Origin: Zhongshania sp. R06B22
GTDB lineage: Bacteria; Pseudomonadota; Gammaproteobacteria; Pseudomonadales; Spongiibacteraceae
Length of the DNA stretch: 64,000 bases
Reading direction: 5' to 3'
Assembly: GCF_040892595.1 (NCBI RefSeq)
Contig: NZ_JBFRYB010000001.1
Coordinates: 3,410,001-3,474,000, forward strand
Within the stretch, counting starts at the first letter, position 1. Each line of letters opens with the position of its first letter. Shown piece after piece: positions 26,363 to 35,308 of this stretch. Below the pieces are notes generated by a model. That model was not told the DNA's origin. It saw only the letters and a program-made list of their open reading frames with translations, and made no database searches. The translations under genes and the position numbers were made by a program.

Positions 26363-28095
26363 GCTTTTGGCTGCTGCCCCGCCGACGATGTTTCACCTAA
26401 ATAGCGTTTGCGGCGAGCTGGCTTCATTTTTTCTATGTCCACCAGCACCAGGCCGTCGATGCAGTCGGCAAAGTCCGGGTCTACATTAAAGGCGGTAAAG
26501 CTTACCCCGCCGTCTTCACACAGCTCGGTATATTGCTTATACAAAGTGGGCACCGAGCAGCCCATCGTCGCCAGCTGCTCTTTAAGTGTGGCGAACTCGC
26601 CGCGATAGTCTTCACCGCCAAATACCGTTTCAGTCAATTCACTTCTGTAGGGACTGTTAGCCTTGGCCCATGGCTGCGTTGTCGGGAAGTGAGTCTGATA
26701 AAATTGAATCAACAAATCCTTCGCACCACGCGGCAGGCTATCGCTTAGGCTGACTGGGCCGAATAAGTAGCGGACCTCTGGGTAGCGACGCAGGTAAGTG
26801 CCCAGGCCCTGCCAGAGATAATCCAGACCATTTCGCCCCCAGTAACGCGGCTGCACGAAGCTCCGCCCCAATTCAGCGCCGCACTCAAAATACTCTTCCG
26901 CATAGGGGATCTGATACTCAAACAGCGACTCGCTATATAAGGTCTCTCCTTCTGCTAAATCTTTAATCCGCTTTAAACGATAAGCTCCCACCAACTCCAA
27001 TTGGTTTTCATCCCACAGCACAATATGATCGTAATAGGCGTCAAAGGCGTCTACATCACGACGATGGCCAGTGCCTTCACCTACGGCGCGAAAGCTCACC
27101 TCACGCAAGCGGCCTATCTCACGCATCACGGTGCAATCGCCACTGTATTGATAGCAGTAAATTTCCATGCCGTCGCGGGTGCTACCAAGGTGGTCACATT
27201 GGCGGATAGCCCGGCGTAACTCCTGCCTGTCCTCAGGGTGAGCTACCGCCTGCGCAACAGGCATAAAGCAGGGCTCGCCACCGCGCTTGCGACGACCTAA
27301 TTTGTAAATATGCTTTTTAAACAGCCTAACTTTTGCAGGCGCAGTCAAAGGCAGCTTTTCGTAGATATCGGCTTCAATTGCCGGGCCAATGGTGACTCTT
27401 ACGGTACGATTACTCTGTTTGAACATCTCTCGAATCAGCCACAGCGTCGACAAGGGTTTCGCCAGCAAAGACAGAGCGTAGAAAAACACCGAATTGCGAG
27501 CGTTAATATGCACCGGCAAAATAGGCGCCTTGGCTTTACTCGCAAATTTAATGAAACCATTGCGCCAGCGGCCGTCGCGAATACCTGCAGGGCTGAATCG
27601 AGAGACTTCTCCGGCAGGAAATATGATAACCGCACCTTCCGCACTAAGATGATCGTGAATAGCTTGCAGGTTCTCTCTGCGATTACGTTTACCGCTCATA
27701 TTATCTACCGGCAACAGCAATGAGCGCAGCGGCTTGATCGCATAGAGCAATTCGTTGGCGATCACTTTAACGTCGCTGCGAACTTCTGAAACCAGTTTTA
27801 ATAGGGCCAAGCCGTCGAGACTACCGATAGGATGATTGGAAATTATCACCACCCGGCCGCTTACGGGAATACGCTCTTTATCCAGCGCGCTAACCGCGTA
27901 ACCAAAGTCAAAGTAGTCCAGGCACTTTTCGACAAAATCTAAGCCTTGGATATAGGGGTAGTCTTTCTCGAATTGCTTAAATTCCGCCTCGTGAAACAAG
28001 TATTTCAAGAGCGCTGATAAGGTTCGCTTTATACGCGGATTGCCCTTGGAGATCTTAGGAAATTGCTCATCAATCACAGAATCAACAGAAATCAT
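26356..28095 (-). CDS. OlsF-like bifunctional acyltransferase (PlsC-like N-terminus, GNAT-like C-terminus)
   Basis: A 579-residue protein of two joined enzymes. Residues 60-255 are a glycerol-phosphate-type acyltransferase: SNHPIGSLDGL (HxxxxD near residue 86), FPAGEVSRFSPAG and ILPVHINARNS. Residues 300-560 are an OlsB/hemolysin-type N-acyltransferase with EVSFRAVGEGTGHRRD and the ELGRSFVQPRYWG motif. In Serratia and Flavobacterium the OlsF fusion makes ornithine lipids, with the C-terminal half adding the first acyl chain and the N-terminal half the second. Gene order with an LpxH-like phosphoesterase upstream suggests a membrane-lipid operon. Confidence 0.85.
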   Translation of the reverse strand: MISVDSVIDEQFPKISKGNPRIKRTLSALLKYLFHEAEFKQFEKDYPYIQGLDFVEKCLDYFDFGYAVSALDKERIPVSGRVVIISNHPIGSLDGLALLKLVSEVRSDVKVIANELLYAIKPLRSLLLPVDNMSGKRNRRENLQAIHDHLSAEGAVIIFPAGEVSRFSPAGIRDGRWRNGFIKFASKAKAPILPVHINARNSVFFYALSLLAKPLSTLWLIREMFKQSNRTVRVTIGPAIEADIYEKLPLTAPAKVRLFKKHIYKLGRRKRGGEPCFMPVAQAVAHPEDRQELRRAIRQCDHLGSTRDGMEIYCYQYSGDCTVMREIGRLREVSFRAVGEGTGHRRDVDAFDAYYDHIVLWDENQLELVGAYRLKRIKDLAEGETLYSESLFEYQIPYAEEYFECGAELGRSFVQPRYWGRNGLDYLWQGLGTYLRRYPEVRYLFGPVSLSDSLPRGAKDLLIQFYQTHFPTTQPWAKANSPYRSELTETVFGGEDYRGEFATLKEQLATMGCSVPTLYKQYTELCEDGGVSFTAFNVDPDFADCIDGLVLVDIEKMKPARRKRYLGETSSAGQQPKAA

Positions 28096-28113
28096 AATAT
28101 CTACTCCAGGTTA

Positions 28114-28932
28114 TTATCCGGCGCGACGCAGCGGCAATAATTGCGCTTTCGCTGGGCCGCCATTATCCGCCATGCTTTGCAATAAGGTCTGATGCTCGGT
28201 CCATTGCACCAGTTCTAAATTCCCTTGATAGGTTTCACCCAACAAGGTGCAGTTCTCAATCCAGTCGCCGTCATTGCAATACATTAGACCTTTGATATTT
28301 TTCAGTGCCGGCTGATGAATATGGCCACAGATAACACCATCTAATCCACGCCTTGAGGCCTCTTTGACCGCCGCCTCCTCAAAGACGCTAATCACATTTC
28401 TAGCATTGGGAATTCGCTGCTTTATATACGTCGCTAAAGACCAATAATTGTGGCCAAAGCGATTCCGCAACACATTAGCCCAGCGGTTCAAAAACAATAA
28501 GAAATCGTAGGCTACATCTCCCACTAGATGCTCCCATTTACGCAAGCGTATATGCTCGTCAAGGCAGTCGCCGTGGAACATCAACAAGCGTTTGCCGTTC
28601 AATGTGGTATGAATAGCTTCACGCTTTATCTCGATAGGCCCAAGAATATGGCCAACATAGTCACGCAATGGCTCGTCATGATTACCGGGTATATATACCA
28701 GCCGGGTGCCGCTACTGGCTTTCGCGAATAAAGCTCTAACCACATCGTAGTGACTGGCTGGCCAGAAGAAGCTGCGCTTAAGCGCCCACAGATCGACGAT
28801 GTCGCCAACCAGATAAAGTGTTTCGCATTCAACACTGTTAAGAAAATCAAGAAGGTAGTCAGCACGGCAATCTTTAAAGCCGAGATGAATATCGGATAGC
28901 CAAATAGTTTTGTATCGCTGTCTTGTTTCCAC
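28114..28932 (-). CDS. LpxH-like metallophosphoesterase (UDP-2,3-diacylglucosamine diphosphatase family)
   Basis: A 272-residue calcineurin-type phosphoesterase with the full metal set: LSDIHLGFKD (DxH), LVGDIVDLW (GDxxD), YIPGNHDEP (GNHD), MFHGDCLDE and CGHIHQPAL. The C-terminal YCNDGDWIENCT is typical of the longer LpxH-like group that is distinct from classical LpxH. Acts on nucleotide-lipid or lipid phosphates. Starts about 20 bases before the OlsF-like gene, so the two share a transcript. Confidence 0.85.
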   Translation of the reverse strand: METRQRYKTIWLSDIHLGFKDCRADYLLDFLNSVECETLYLVGDIVDLWALKRSFFWPASHYDVVRALFAKASSGTRLVYIPGNHDEPLRDYVGHILGPIEIKREAIHTTLNGKRLLMFHGDCLDEHIRLRKWEHLVGDVAYDFLLFLNRWANVLRNRFGHNYWSLATYIKQRIPNARNVISVFEEAAVKEASRRGLDGVICGHIHQPALKNIKGLMYCNDGDWIENCTLLGETYQGNLELVQWTEHQTLLQSMADNGGPAKAQLLPLRRAG

Positions 28933-29197
28933 TCACATGCATCCTCTCTATGCATTTATCGCAAGATTAGGACTTTAAGGTGACAAACAGAGGGCTTTTT
29001 GAAGACAAATTTATGACAGCGTTATGAGCGAGGAATACAGGAAAGCTTAAGTAGCATAACTAGCGGAGGTCCATACGTGAGCGCACACTGCTAGCGACTT
29101 GTTTTAGAGATCAACTCAAAAATGTATAGATTCAGTGACTATATTGGGCTTTTTTAACCAATAGCATCAGCACGCTTATAGACCGCTATGACGACAG

Positions 29198-29614
29198 CTA
29201 GCGTGCGCAGCCCGGATAGAATTCCGCCAAAATTTCATCGATTTTTTCAAGTGTCAAAGGCTTGCTAGCGAACGCTTTCACACCGGCAATCGCAGTCGCT
29301 CTCGCTTCGTCATCGGGATTTAAAGAGGTAGTCAACATTACTACGACGGCGCCTGCCTGATGTTCAACGGGAAGCAAAGCATATTGCTCCAAAAATTCCC
29401 AGCCGTTCAGAACCGGCATATTTAGATCCAAGAATATCAATTCGGGGGCTGTATCCCTCCTCCTAGATATAGCAGAAAGATAATCAATTGCTTCACTACC
29501 ATTCATAAATTCCGTAATAGTTTCGGCGAATCCATATTTTTCAATCACCAATTTATGTATGTAATTAGTTGCTTTGCAATCATCAATTAATAAAACGTGT
29601 TTAAGCTTGTTCAT
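29198..29614 (-). CDS. Rcp1-type single-domain response regulator
   Basis: A 138-residue receiver starting at the ATG at 29614, chosen because the domain begins there (HVLLIDDCKATNYIHK); the longer frame starts inside the kinase gene without a ribosome site. Acidic pair DD, phosphoryl Asp in LIFLDLNMPVLNG near residue 66, Thr in MLTTSLN and Lys in AFASKPLT complete the site. No output domain, so it acts by protein contact. It overlaps the kinase 3' end by 14 bases, which couples the pair. Confidence 0.9.
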   Translation of the reverse strand: MNKLKHVLLIDDCKATNYIHKLVIEKYGFAETITEFMNGSEAIDYLSAISRRRDTAPELIFLDLNMPVLNGWEFLEQYALLPVEHQAGAVVVMLTTSLNPDDEARATAIAGVKAFASKPLTLEKIDEILAEFYPGCAR

Positions 29615-31601
29615 TAGCGCCACCTCGCAAGCTAAAATAGAATGTGGAGCCTTCACCAACAAGCGACTCCAGCCAAATATTGCCACCGTGCATCTGCACA
29701 ATTTTTTTACAGTGCGCTAAACCAATGCCCGACCCTTCAAAGTCATCGCGATTATTTAGGCGTTGGAAAATATTGAAGATTTTATCAAAATGATCTTTTT
29801 TAATACCTATGCCATTATCACGAACACAAAACAACCAAGTATTACCACTGCGCTCAGCGCTAATATGTACACGGGGTGTCACGCCTTGCCGTGAAAACTT
29901 TATGCCGTTGGATATCAAATTCTGGAACAACATACCAAGCTCAGTGCGTCTTCCCTCAATGCAGGGCAAATCAGTATAGTGTATCTCTGCATGGGTCTCA
30001 TCAATACGCGCGGCCAAATCATTGCACACACAACCCAATAGTTTTTGACAATCAACTTCTTCCCATTTCGACTCAGCACCCAGGCGACTATAGTCCAACA
30101 AGCCTGTCACCAAGTCTCGCATCCTCTGGATCGATTCTAGAATAAAACCGTGAAAAATCTTAAGCTGCTCGTCTTGTTGCTCAACATTATGTTCAACCAA
30201 TAGATCAACAAAACTTGCCACTGTTCGCAAGGGTTCCTGTAAATCATGTGATGCTATATAGACAAATTGCTCTATTTCTTGATTTAGCGCGATTAGTCTT
30301 TTATTACTATCTTCCAGCTCCGCTTGTGCGACCTTCCTTTCCAGCTCTTCTAGCTGAAATATTTTCTGTCGACTCGACAACTCTTTTATAAACTTATCAA
30401 ACACTCGAGCGAGGTCACCCACTTCCCCATCCGCAGCCAGTGGCAAATCACTAGGACTGGCGTTTTCCCCGTGGTTAGTCAATGCATCTCGCATTCGCCC
30501 TATTGGCATAGCTATCCGCCTTGCAATTAGCAGAGCGAGTAAAATGGCTATCGCAGAGATTGCCATTAAAACCAAATATATCTTGTTCAATAACTGCGAC
30601 CTAAGCCGCAAGGCATCTGCAAAATCATGGGTTGCCGCAACAATAATTCGGCTACTAAAGACGCCTGAACTGTAATTAATGACACGTAATGAATATATCT
30701 TTTGCCCTTCACCCTCGCCGACAACCCCTGTTTTAAAGGTATCACCAGAATCTGTTAGCAAGCTCTTAGCAGCGGGAAAGTCGTCTACAATATTTTCACT
30801 GCGGCCATATTCAAACTGGAACTGCTTATCAACACTGGAATGCAATATATACTCGCCGACACTATTGCTTAAAAGTACATCGGTGTCGTCACCAGCCAAG
30901 AGCCGCAAACTGTCAAAATCTTCTTGCATATTCTGGTTAATAATTAAAACCCCAAAGACAGAGCCATCATCTGCATACAGCGGCGTCGCCGCCCGAATCA
31001 CCGGCCTTTCTGGTTTCATTACTTGCCCAAACTCGCGGTTCAGCTCAATATCCGACAAATACACCTCGCCAGATTGCGCCTGTATGGCCTTTTGAAAGTA
31101 AGGCCTTGCCGACTTATTTTGGAGCTCATCATCAACAACCACACGAATACTACCATTGTCGCCATAGCGATCTACACGCAGCCACTCTGAGCCATCGGCG
31201 AGTATCAAGCGGGCCTGATCATAGCGAACTTTGAAATGGAGTACTTCCGACAAGATAGTTGCCAGCTGCTTACGCCATGCCGCAACACTTAGCCCATCGC
31301 GAACATCCGAGCTAGTTTTAGCTCCGGCGTTAACAATTGCTTTAATAGGTGCAGTCCGAGACACGATCAATACATCATTAATAAGTTCTCGAATATTTGA
31401 TGTGAATTTGACTTTTTCTAAGTCAGAGCTTTGATTTAGCTTGCGCTCTGCAGCCTCTAAGAGCTGCGAATCCAGCTCCTGCATAGTGATCGATATGATG
31501 ACAATATTACTGGCGATAATCAGTAATACCAATGGAAATAGTATTTGTCGCGCGATACTACCCTTCTCGCCAAAAATGGTTATCCGCGACCAAACCTGCA
31601 T
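29601..31601 (-). CDS. Sensor histidine kinase with double-Cache periplasmic sensor
   Basis: A 666-residue membrane kinase: helix 1 near residues 20-42, a large periplasmic part (residues 45-330) of dCache type with a YLSDIELNREFGQV segment, helix 2 near 335-355, HAMP to about 410, a coiled linker, then ASHDLQEPLRTVASFV (His near 455) and an ATPase end with NLISNGIKFS, VRDNGIGI and GSGIGLAHCKKIV. The cognate partner is the overlapping receiver gene. Ligand unknown; the sensor fold binds small organic molecules in other proteins. Confidence 0.92.
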   Translation of the reverse strand: MQVWSRITIFGEKGSIARQILFPLVLLIIASNIVIISITMQELDSQLLEAAERKLNQSSDLEKVKFTSNIRELINDVLIVSRTAPIKAIVNAGAKTSSDVRDGLSVAAWRKQLATILSEVLHFKVRYDQARLILADGSEWLRVDRYGDNGSIRVVVDDELQNKSARPYFQKAIQAQSGEVYLSDIELNREFGQVMKPERPVIRAATPLYADDGSVFGVLIINQNMQEDFDSLRLLAGDDTDVLLSNSVGEYILHSSVDKQFQFEYGRSENIVDDFPAAKSLLTDSGDTFKTGVVGEGEGQKIYSLRVINYSSGVFSSRIIVAATHDFADALRLRSQLLNKIYLVLMAISAIAILLALLIARRIAMPIGRMRDALTNHGENASPSDLPLAADGEVGDLARVFDKFIKELSSRQKIFQLEELERKVAQAELEDSNKRLIALNQEIEQFVYIASHDLQEPLRTVASFVDLLVEHNVEQQDEQLKIFHGFILESIQRMRDLVTGLLDYSRLGAESKWEEVDCQKLLGCVCNDLAARIDETHAEIHYTDLPCIEGRRTELGMLFQNLISNGIKFSRQGVTPRVHISAERSGNTWLFCVRDNGIGIKKDHFDKIFNIFQRLNNRDDFEGSGIGLAHCKKIVQMHGGNIWLESLVGEGSTFYFSLRGGANEQA

Positions 31602-31771
31602 TTCAGCGCCTTTGAATAAAAAGAGTTAACCATTCACTACTATAGGATGCAGGGAAGGTATTTTCTATTGCAATTATCGAATGTCGTATAGGTGTAAACA
31701 CTCATTGCAGGGCGCAATTAGAAACGTGTTTATGAATAGAGAAGGCAACATGGACGGAATAACAAGACGCT

Positions 31772-32467
31772 TTATGTGCGCACTAAATCTAAAAAATGAT
31801 CGACCAGTAAATCAGGGTTCGCGTCGGAAATAGGCGCGCCGTGGTTATAGCCATAACTCACACAGGCAACGGGCATTCCGGCTGCTCTTGCAGCGCGCAC
31901 ATCGTTGATTGAATCACCCACCATGACGGTGTTTTTAACATCGGCACCGAGTTGCTCACAGGCCAGCAATAATGGTGCCGGATCTGGCTTACGGACAGGC
32001 AGAGTGTCACCACCGACCAATGTAGGCATGAAAGTATCCATGCCAAAATGCGCCAAAATTGGATAACTGAATCGCGCTGGCTTATTGGTAACACAGGCCA
32101 TCTTAATACCCTGTTCGTGCCAAAATGAGAGAGCCTGAAAAACGCCACTATACAAGGTCGTTTGCTGGCAGGTTTGCTCGCCATAGTGCTTAAAAAACAC
32201 CGCAAGTAATTTATCTGTCAACTCTTCGCTTACTGACGTCTCTGGGATTTCCAAAGCGAATGACAAGGCGCGCACTACTAATTTACGCGCGCCATTACCT
32301 ACCCAAGATCGGGTTCTTGCAAGACCTGCAGGCTGGTAATTTAACTGCTCTAAGCTTGCATCCAGGGCAGCGGCTAAATCCGGCACACTGTCAATCAGGG
32401 TGCCGTCTAAATCGAATAGAATCGCCTTCAGCTCACGGCCCTCAAGGAGGCTCTGCAGTTTTGTCAT
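31772..32467 (-). CDS. gph: Phosphoglycolate phosphatase
   Basis: A 231-residue HAD phosphatase. Motif 1 is [11 protein letters not shown] with the nucleophile Asp, motif 2 VTNKP, motif 3 KPDPAPLL and motif 4 [16 protein letters not shown]. Length and cap match Gph, which removes phosphate from the 2-phosphoglycolate formed in DNA repair. Its start overlaps the rpe stop by 4 bases. Confidence 0.93.
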   Translation of the reverse strand: MTKLQSLLEGRELKAILFDLDGTLIDSVPDLAAALDASLEQLNYQPAGLARTRSWVGNGARKLVVRALSFALEIPETSVSEELTDKLLAVFFKHYGEQTCQQTTLYSGVFQALSFWHEQGIKMACVTNKPARFSYPILAHFGMDTFMPTLVGGDTLPVRKPDPAPLLLACEQLGADVKNTVMVGDSINDVRAARAAGMPVACVSYGYNHGAPISDANPDLLVDHFLDLVRT

Positions 32468-33132
32468 ACGCTGGCTAGTTCACTTCGCATTTTTTCAATG
32501 ACATCAACATACTCACCGCCATTGAAAATAGCCGAACCAGCCACAAATGTGTCGGCACCGGCCGCGGCGATTTCGGCAATATTCTTGGCTGATATTCCGC
32601 CGTCGACTTCCAGACGAATATTCCGACCGGATGCATCGATAAGCGCTCTCACTTCTTTGATTTTATCGATAGTTGACGGAATAAAGCTCTGGCCACCAAA
32701 ACCGGGATTCACCGACATTAACAAAATCATGTCGAGCTTATCCATGACGTATCTCAATACCTCGGGGCCGACCGCGGGATTCAAGACCAAACCTGCCTTA
32801 CAGCCCGCATCGCGAATCATCTGCAATGAGCGATCAATATGGGTGGAAGCATCGGGATGGAAAGTAATAATACTGGCACCAGCCTCTGCAAAGTCGGCAA
32901 TCATCCGATCAACCGGCGAGACCATTAAATGCACATCTATCGGCGCTTTTACGCCGTGTTTACGCAGAGCTTTGCACACCATAGGCCCAATGGTGAGATT
33001 GGGCACATAGTGATTATCCATCACATCAAAGTGCACAATGTCTGCGCCGGCTTCTAGCACCGCATCCACTTCCGCACCCAGACAGGCAAAATTTGCCGAC
33101 AGTATTGAAGGCGCTATCCAGTAATCTGCCAT
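32464..33132 (-). CDS. rpe: Ribulose-phosphate 3-epimerase
   Basis: About 222 residues from the ATG at 33132, matching the family N-terminus [13 protein letters not shown]; a GTG 12 bases upstream is possible. Residues H in [13 protein letters not shown] (metal Asp and His), [12 protein letters not shown] and LEVDGGIS complete the TIM-barrel epimerase site. It interconverts ribulose-5-phosphate and xylulose-5-phosphate. Standard order rpe-gph. Confidence 0.95.
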   Translation of the reverse strand: MADYWIAPSILSANFACLGAEVDAVLEAGADIVHFDVMDNHYVPNLTIGPMVCKALRKHGVKAPIDVHLMVSPVDRMIADFAEAGASIITFHPDASTHIDRSLQMIRDAGCKAGLVLNPAVGPEVLRYVMDKLDMILLMSVNPGFGGQSFIPSTIDKIKEVRALIDASGRNIRLEVDGGISAKNIAEIAAAGADTFVAGSAIFNGGEYVDVIEKMRSELASV

Positions 33133-33240
33133 AGTGTTTCTCACTTAATTTATCATTTAATTAAAGTCGTTTTCCCGCGCCCAAAAGCACAAGATCGTTA
33201 AATACTCAGGCCGGCATTTTACGCCAAGCTGAGCCTAGAT

Positions 33241-33945
33241 TCAGCTACCAGCTTGAGCCTTTAAATATACGTCTAATGCTGCAAGCCGCTCGGGGGTGCC
33301 AATATCCCACCAATTGCCCTCATACAAATCGCCGCTTACCGCCGCTCTAGCCATCGCCGTCTGCATCACCGGTTTCAAGGCGCGTTTGCCGGCGCTAAAA
33401 TCGCTAAATACCGATGGCCGCCAGACACTGATACCAGAAAATGTATAACTAGCTTCATCCCCGACCACGGTCTTCTCTGTGACTAAACCCGAGGCGCTAA
33501 GCCCAAAGTCACCTAAAGGATTATGATCCGGGTTTTTAATCATCACTAAATGGGCTGCATCCGGCCGCTTGGCGATTAAAGTGGCGAAGTCAAAATCCGT
33601 CCAAATATCGCCATTAATCAGCAGAAAGGGTTCGTCATTGAAATTGCCATCGCATAACAGCGGCAAGGCCTGGACAACACCGCCAGCGGTTTCCAATGGT
33701 GTTTGCTCCCGGGATACCTTTATAACTAGCCCCAAGCGACGCCCGACGCCTGCCAAATAGGCGTCTAACTGATCTGCGAGCCAGGAACAATTCACCACAA
33801 TGTCGCTAACACCAGCGGCAGCCAGCTTTTCAATATGATAGTCAATGAGCGCCTTACCACCAGCCCGTAGCAGGGGTTTGGGCGTGTGATCCGTCAGCGG
33901 TCGCATCCGCGTCCCTAAACCGGCGGCAAGAATCATCGCTTTCAC
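33241..33945 (-). CDS. murU: N-acetylmuramate-1-phosphate uridylyltransferase
   Basis: A 234-residue nucleotidyltransferase with AAGLGTRMRPLTDHTPKPLL at its start and the metal pair in LINGDIWTDFD and the later WWDIGTPERL. Together with the overlapping AmgK gene it forms the anabolic peptidoglycan-recycling route that bypasses de novo UDP-MurNAc synthesis in Pseudomonas-like bacteria; that route underlies fosfomycin insensitivity there. The start overlaps the amgK stop by 4 bases. Confidence 0.93.
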   Translation of the reverse strand: MKAMILAAGLGTRMRPLTDHTPKPLLRAGGKALIDYHIEKLAAAGVSDIVVNCSWLADQLDAYLAGVGRRLGLVIKVSREQTPLETAGGVVQALPLLCDGNFNDEPFLLINGDIWTDFDFATLIAKRPDAAHLVMIKNPDHNPLGDFGLSASGLVTEKTVVGDEASYTFSGISVWRPSVFSDFSAGKRALKPVMQTAMARAAVSGDLYEGNWWDIGTPERLAALDVYLKAQAGS

Positions 33946-34976
33946 AAATCAAGGCCCGTATACCAAGACTGTCCAACAATAATCGGCATCAATTTTTCTT
34001 CAAACCAGCCGCAAAACGGCTCAAATTCAGGGTACTGACTGGCCACACTGAGGGTGTAGGCGATGACTAAAGGCAAGTCGCTCAGGTAGTTAGATTTTCC
34101 GTCGCGAAGGTGCAAGCGGGCAAAAATGCCCAGCACTTTGATATGACGCTGCATGCCCATCCAGTCGACATCTTGCAAAAAGTCGGCTTCGCTAATATTA
34201 CTCAATAGACCCGCCCGCATCGCCATTTGGCGATAGACACCAATCCAATCATCGACCTGCTCCGGGGACCAACTGATATAACAGTCGCGGACAAGAGATA
34301 CCAGATCGTATGTGATGGGGCCCTGCACTGCGTCTTGAAAATCAATCATGCCTAGGCGTTCATCTGCCAACACCATTAAATTACGACTGTGAAAGTCGCG
34401 ATGAACCAGCACTTGCGCCTGCTGCAGAGCGCGCTCGATCAATAGATCAAAGACGTTTGTGAGCATCGTTTGCTCATCGACATTTAATTTATACCCCAAC
34501 AGGCCCTCAACAAACCATTCGGGAAACAGCGCCATTTCGGTCTGGAGGCGCGCACCGTCGTAATGGGGAAGCTCGTGTGCCGTCACCGGAATTGCTTGTA
34601 GGGTGAGCAGATTACGAAACGCTTGACGATAATAGTGATCCGCCGCCGCACTATTCACCAACAGCGGGCCCAAAAGCTGATCGCCAAAGTCCTCTTGTAA
34701 TAAGAAGCCGCGCTCTTGATCCCAAGCTAAAAGCTCTGGCACCCGCGCGCCGTGACGATGCAATAGATCCTGAACCATTGAAAAGGCGAGATTATCTTCT
34801 TTCTCTGGCGGCGCATGCACCGCAATCACACTGCCACCGGCATTCAATGGCAGTCGGTAATAATGTCGAAAGCTCGCGTCTCCAGACACCACCTCCAGCG
34901 CACTCGCCGCATCGCTCGCCGGCAAAGCCAACTGCTGCAAGCACCAGCTATGCAGCTCGCTCAAAATTTGATCCAT
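33942..34976 (-). CDS. amgK: Anomeric MurNAc/GlcNAc kinase
   Basis: A 344-residue aminoglycoside phosphotransferase-fold kinase: HRDFHSRNLMV (catalytic Asp near 200) and GMIDFQDAVQGPITYDLVS (metal Asp). Gene order amgK-murU divergent from lptD is the Pseudomonas arrangement, so the MurNAc 1-kinase assignment is well supported. Confidence 0.92.
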   Translation of the reverse strand: MDQILSELHSWCLQQLALPASDAASALEVVSGDASFRHYYRLPLNAGGSVIAVHAPPEKEDNLAFSMVQDLLHRHGARVPELLAWDQERGFLLQEDFGDQLLGPLLVNSAAADHYYRQAFRNLLTLQAIPVTAHELPHYDGARLQTEMALFPEWFVEGLLGYKLNVDEQTMLTNVFDLLIERALQQAQVLVHRDFHSRNLMVLADERLGMIDFQDAVQGPITYDLVSLVRDCYISWSPEQVDDWIGVYRQMAMRAGLLSNISEADFLQDVDWMGMQRHIKVLGIFARLHLRDGKSNYLSDLPLVIAYTLSVASQYPEFEPFCGWFEEKLMPIIVGQSWYTGLDL

Positions 34977-35308
34977 ATCTTAATTCCGTTAACGACCTAA
35001 TATTAGAGACCATTGTTATGAGGCATCTACTCAAGACTCATATATTTCTCTCTTGTGGCGCGCCCTGATTGCGGCTACCGCTGGCTCAATCACGCTCACC
35101 AGCAGTTTTATAGGCATATACACCTTTATTCTCAGCGTGTTTGCTCCCCACAAAATCATGATTCGACGCCGGCAAGGATCACTATGAGCATCACCACAGA
35201 CCAGAGTTTTAGCCCTTTTATGCACTCAGGCGGGCATCCTAGCAGAGAATGCTTTATTATCCACCTTCGCCAATCCGGGCTCCATCGCCAGAATAAAATC
35301 ATTTACTG
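34977..35308. other. Divergent promoter region between amgK and lptD
   Basis: 332 bases with no supported gene; small frames on both strands are uncharacteristic of coding DNA. It should contain the promoters of the amgK-murU and the lptD operons. I could not fix a confident sigma-70 or sigma-E site. Confidence 0.5.
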
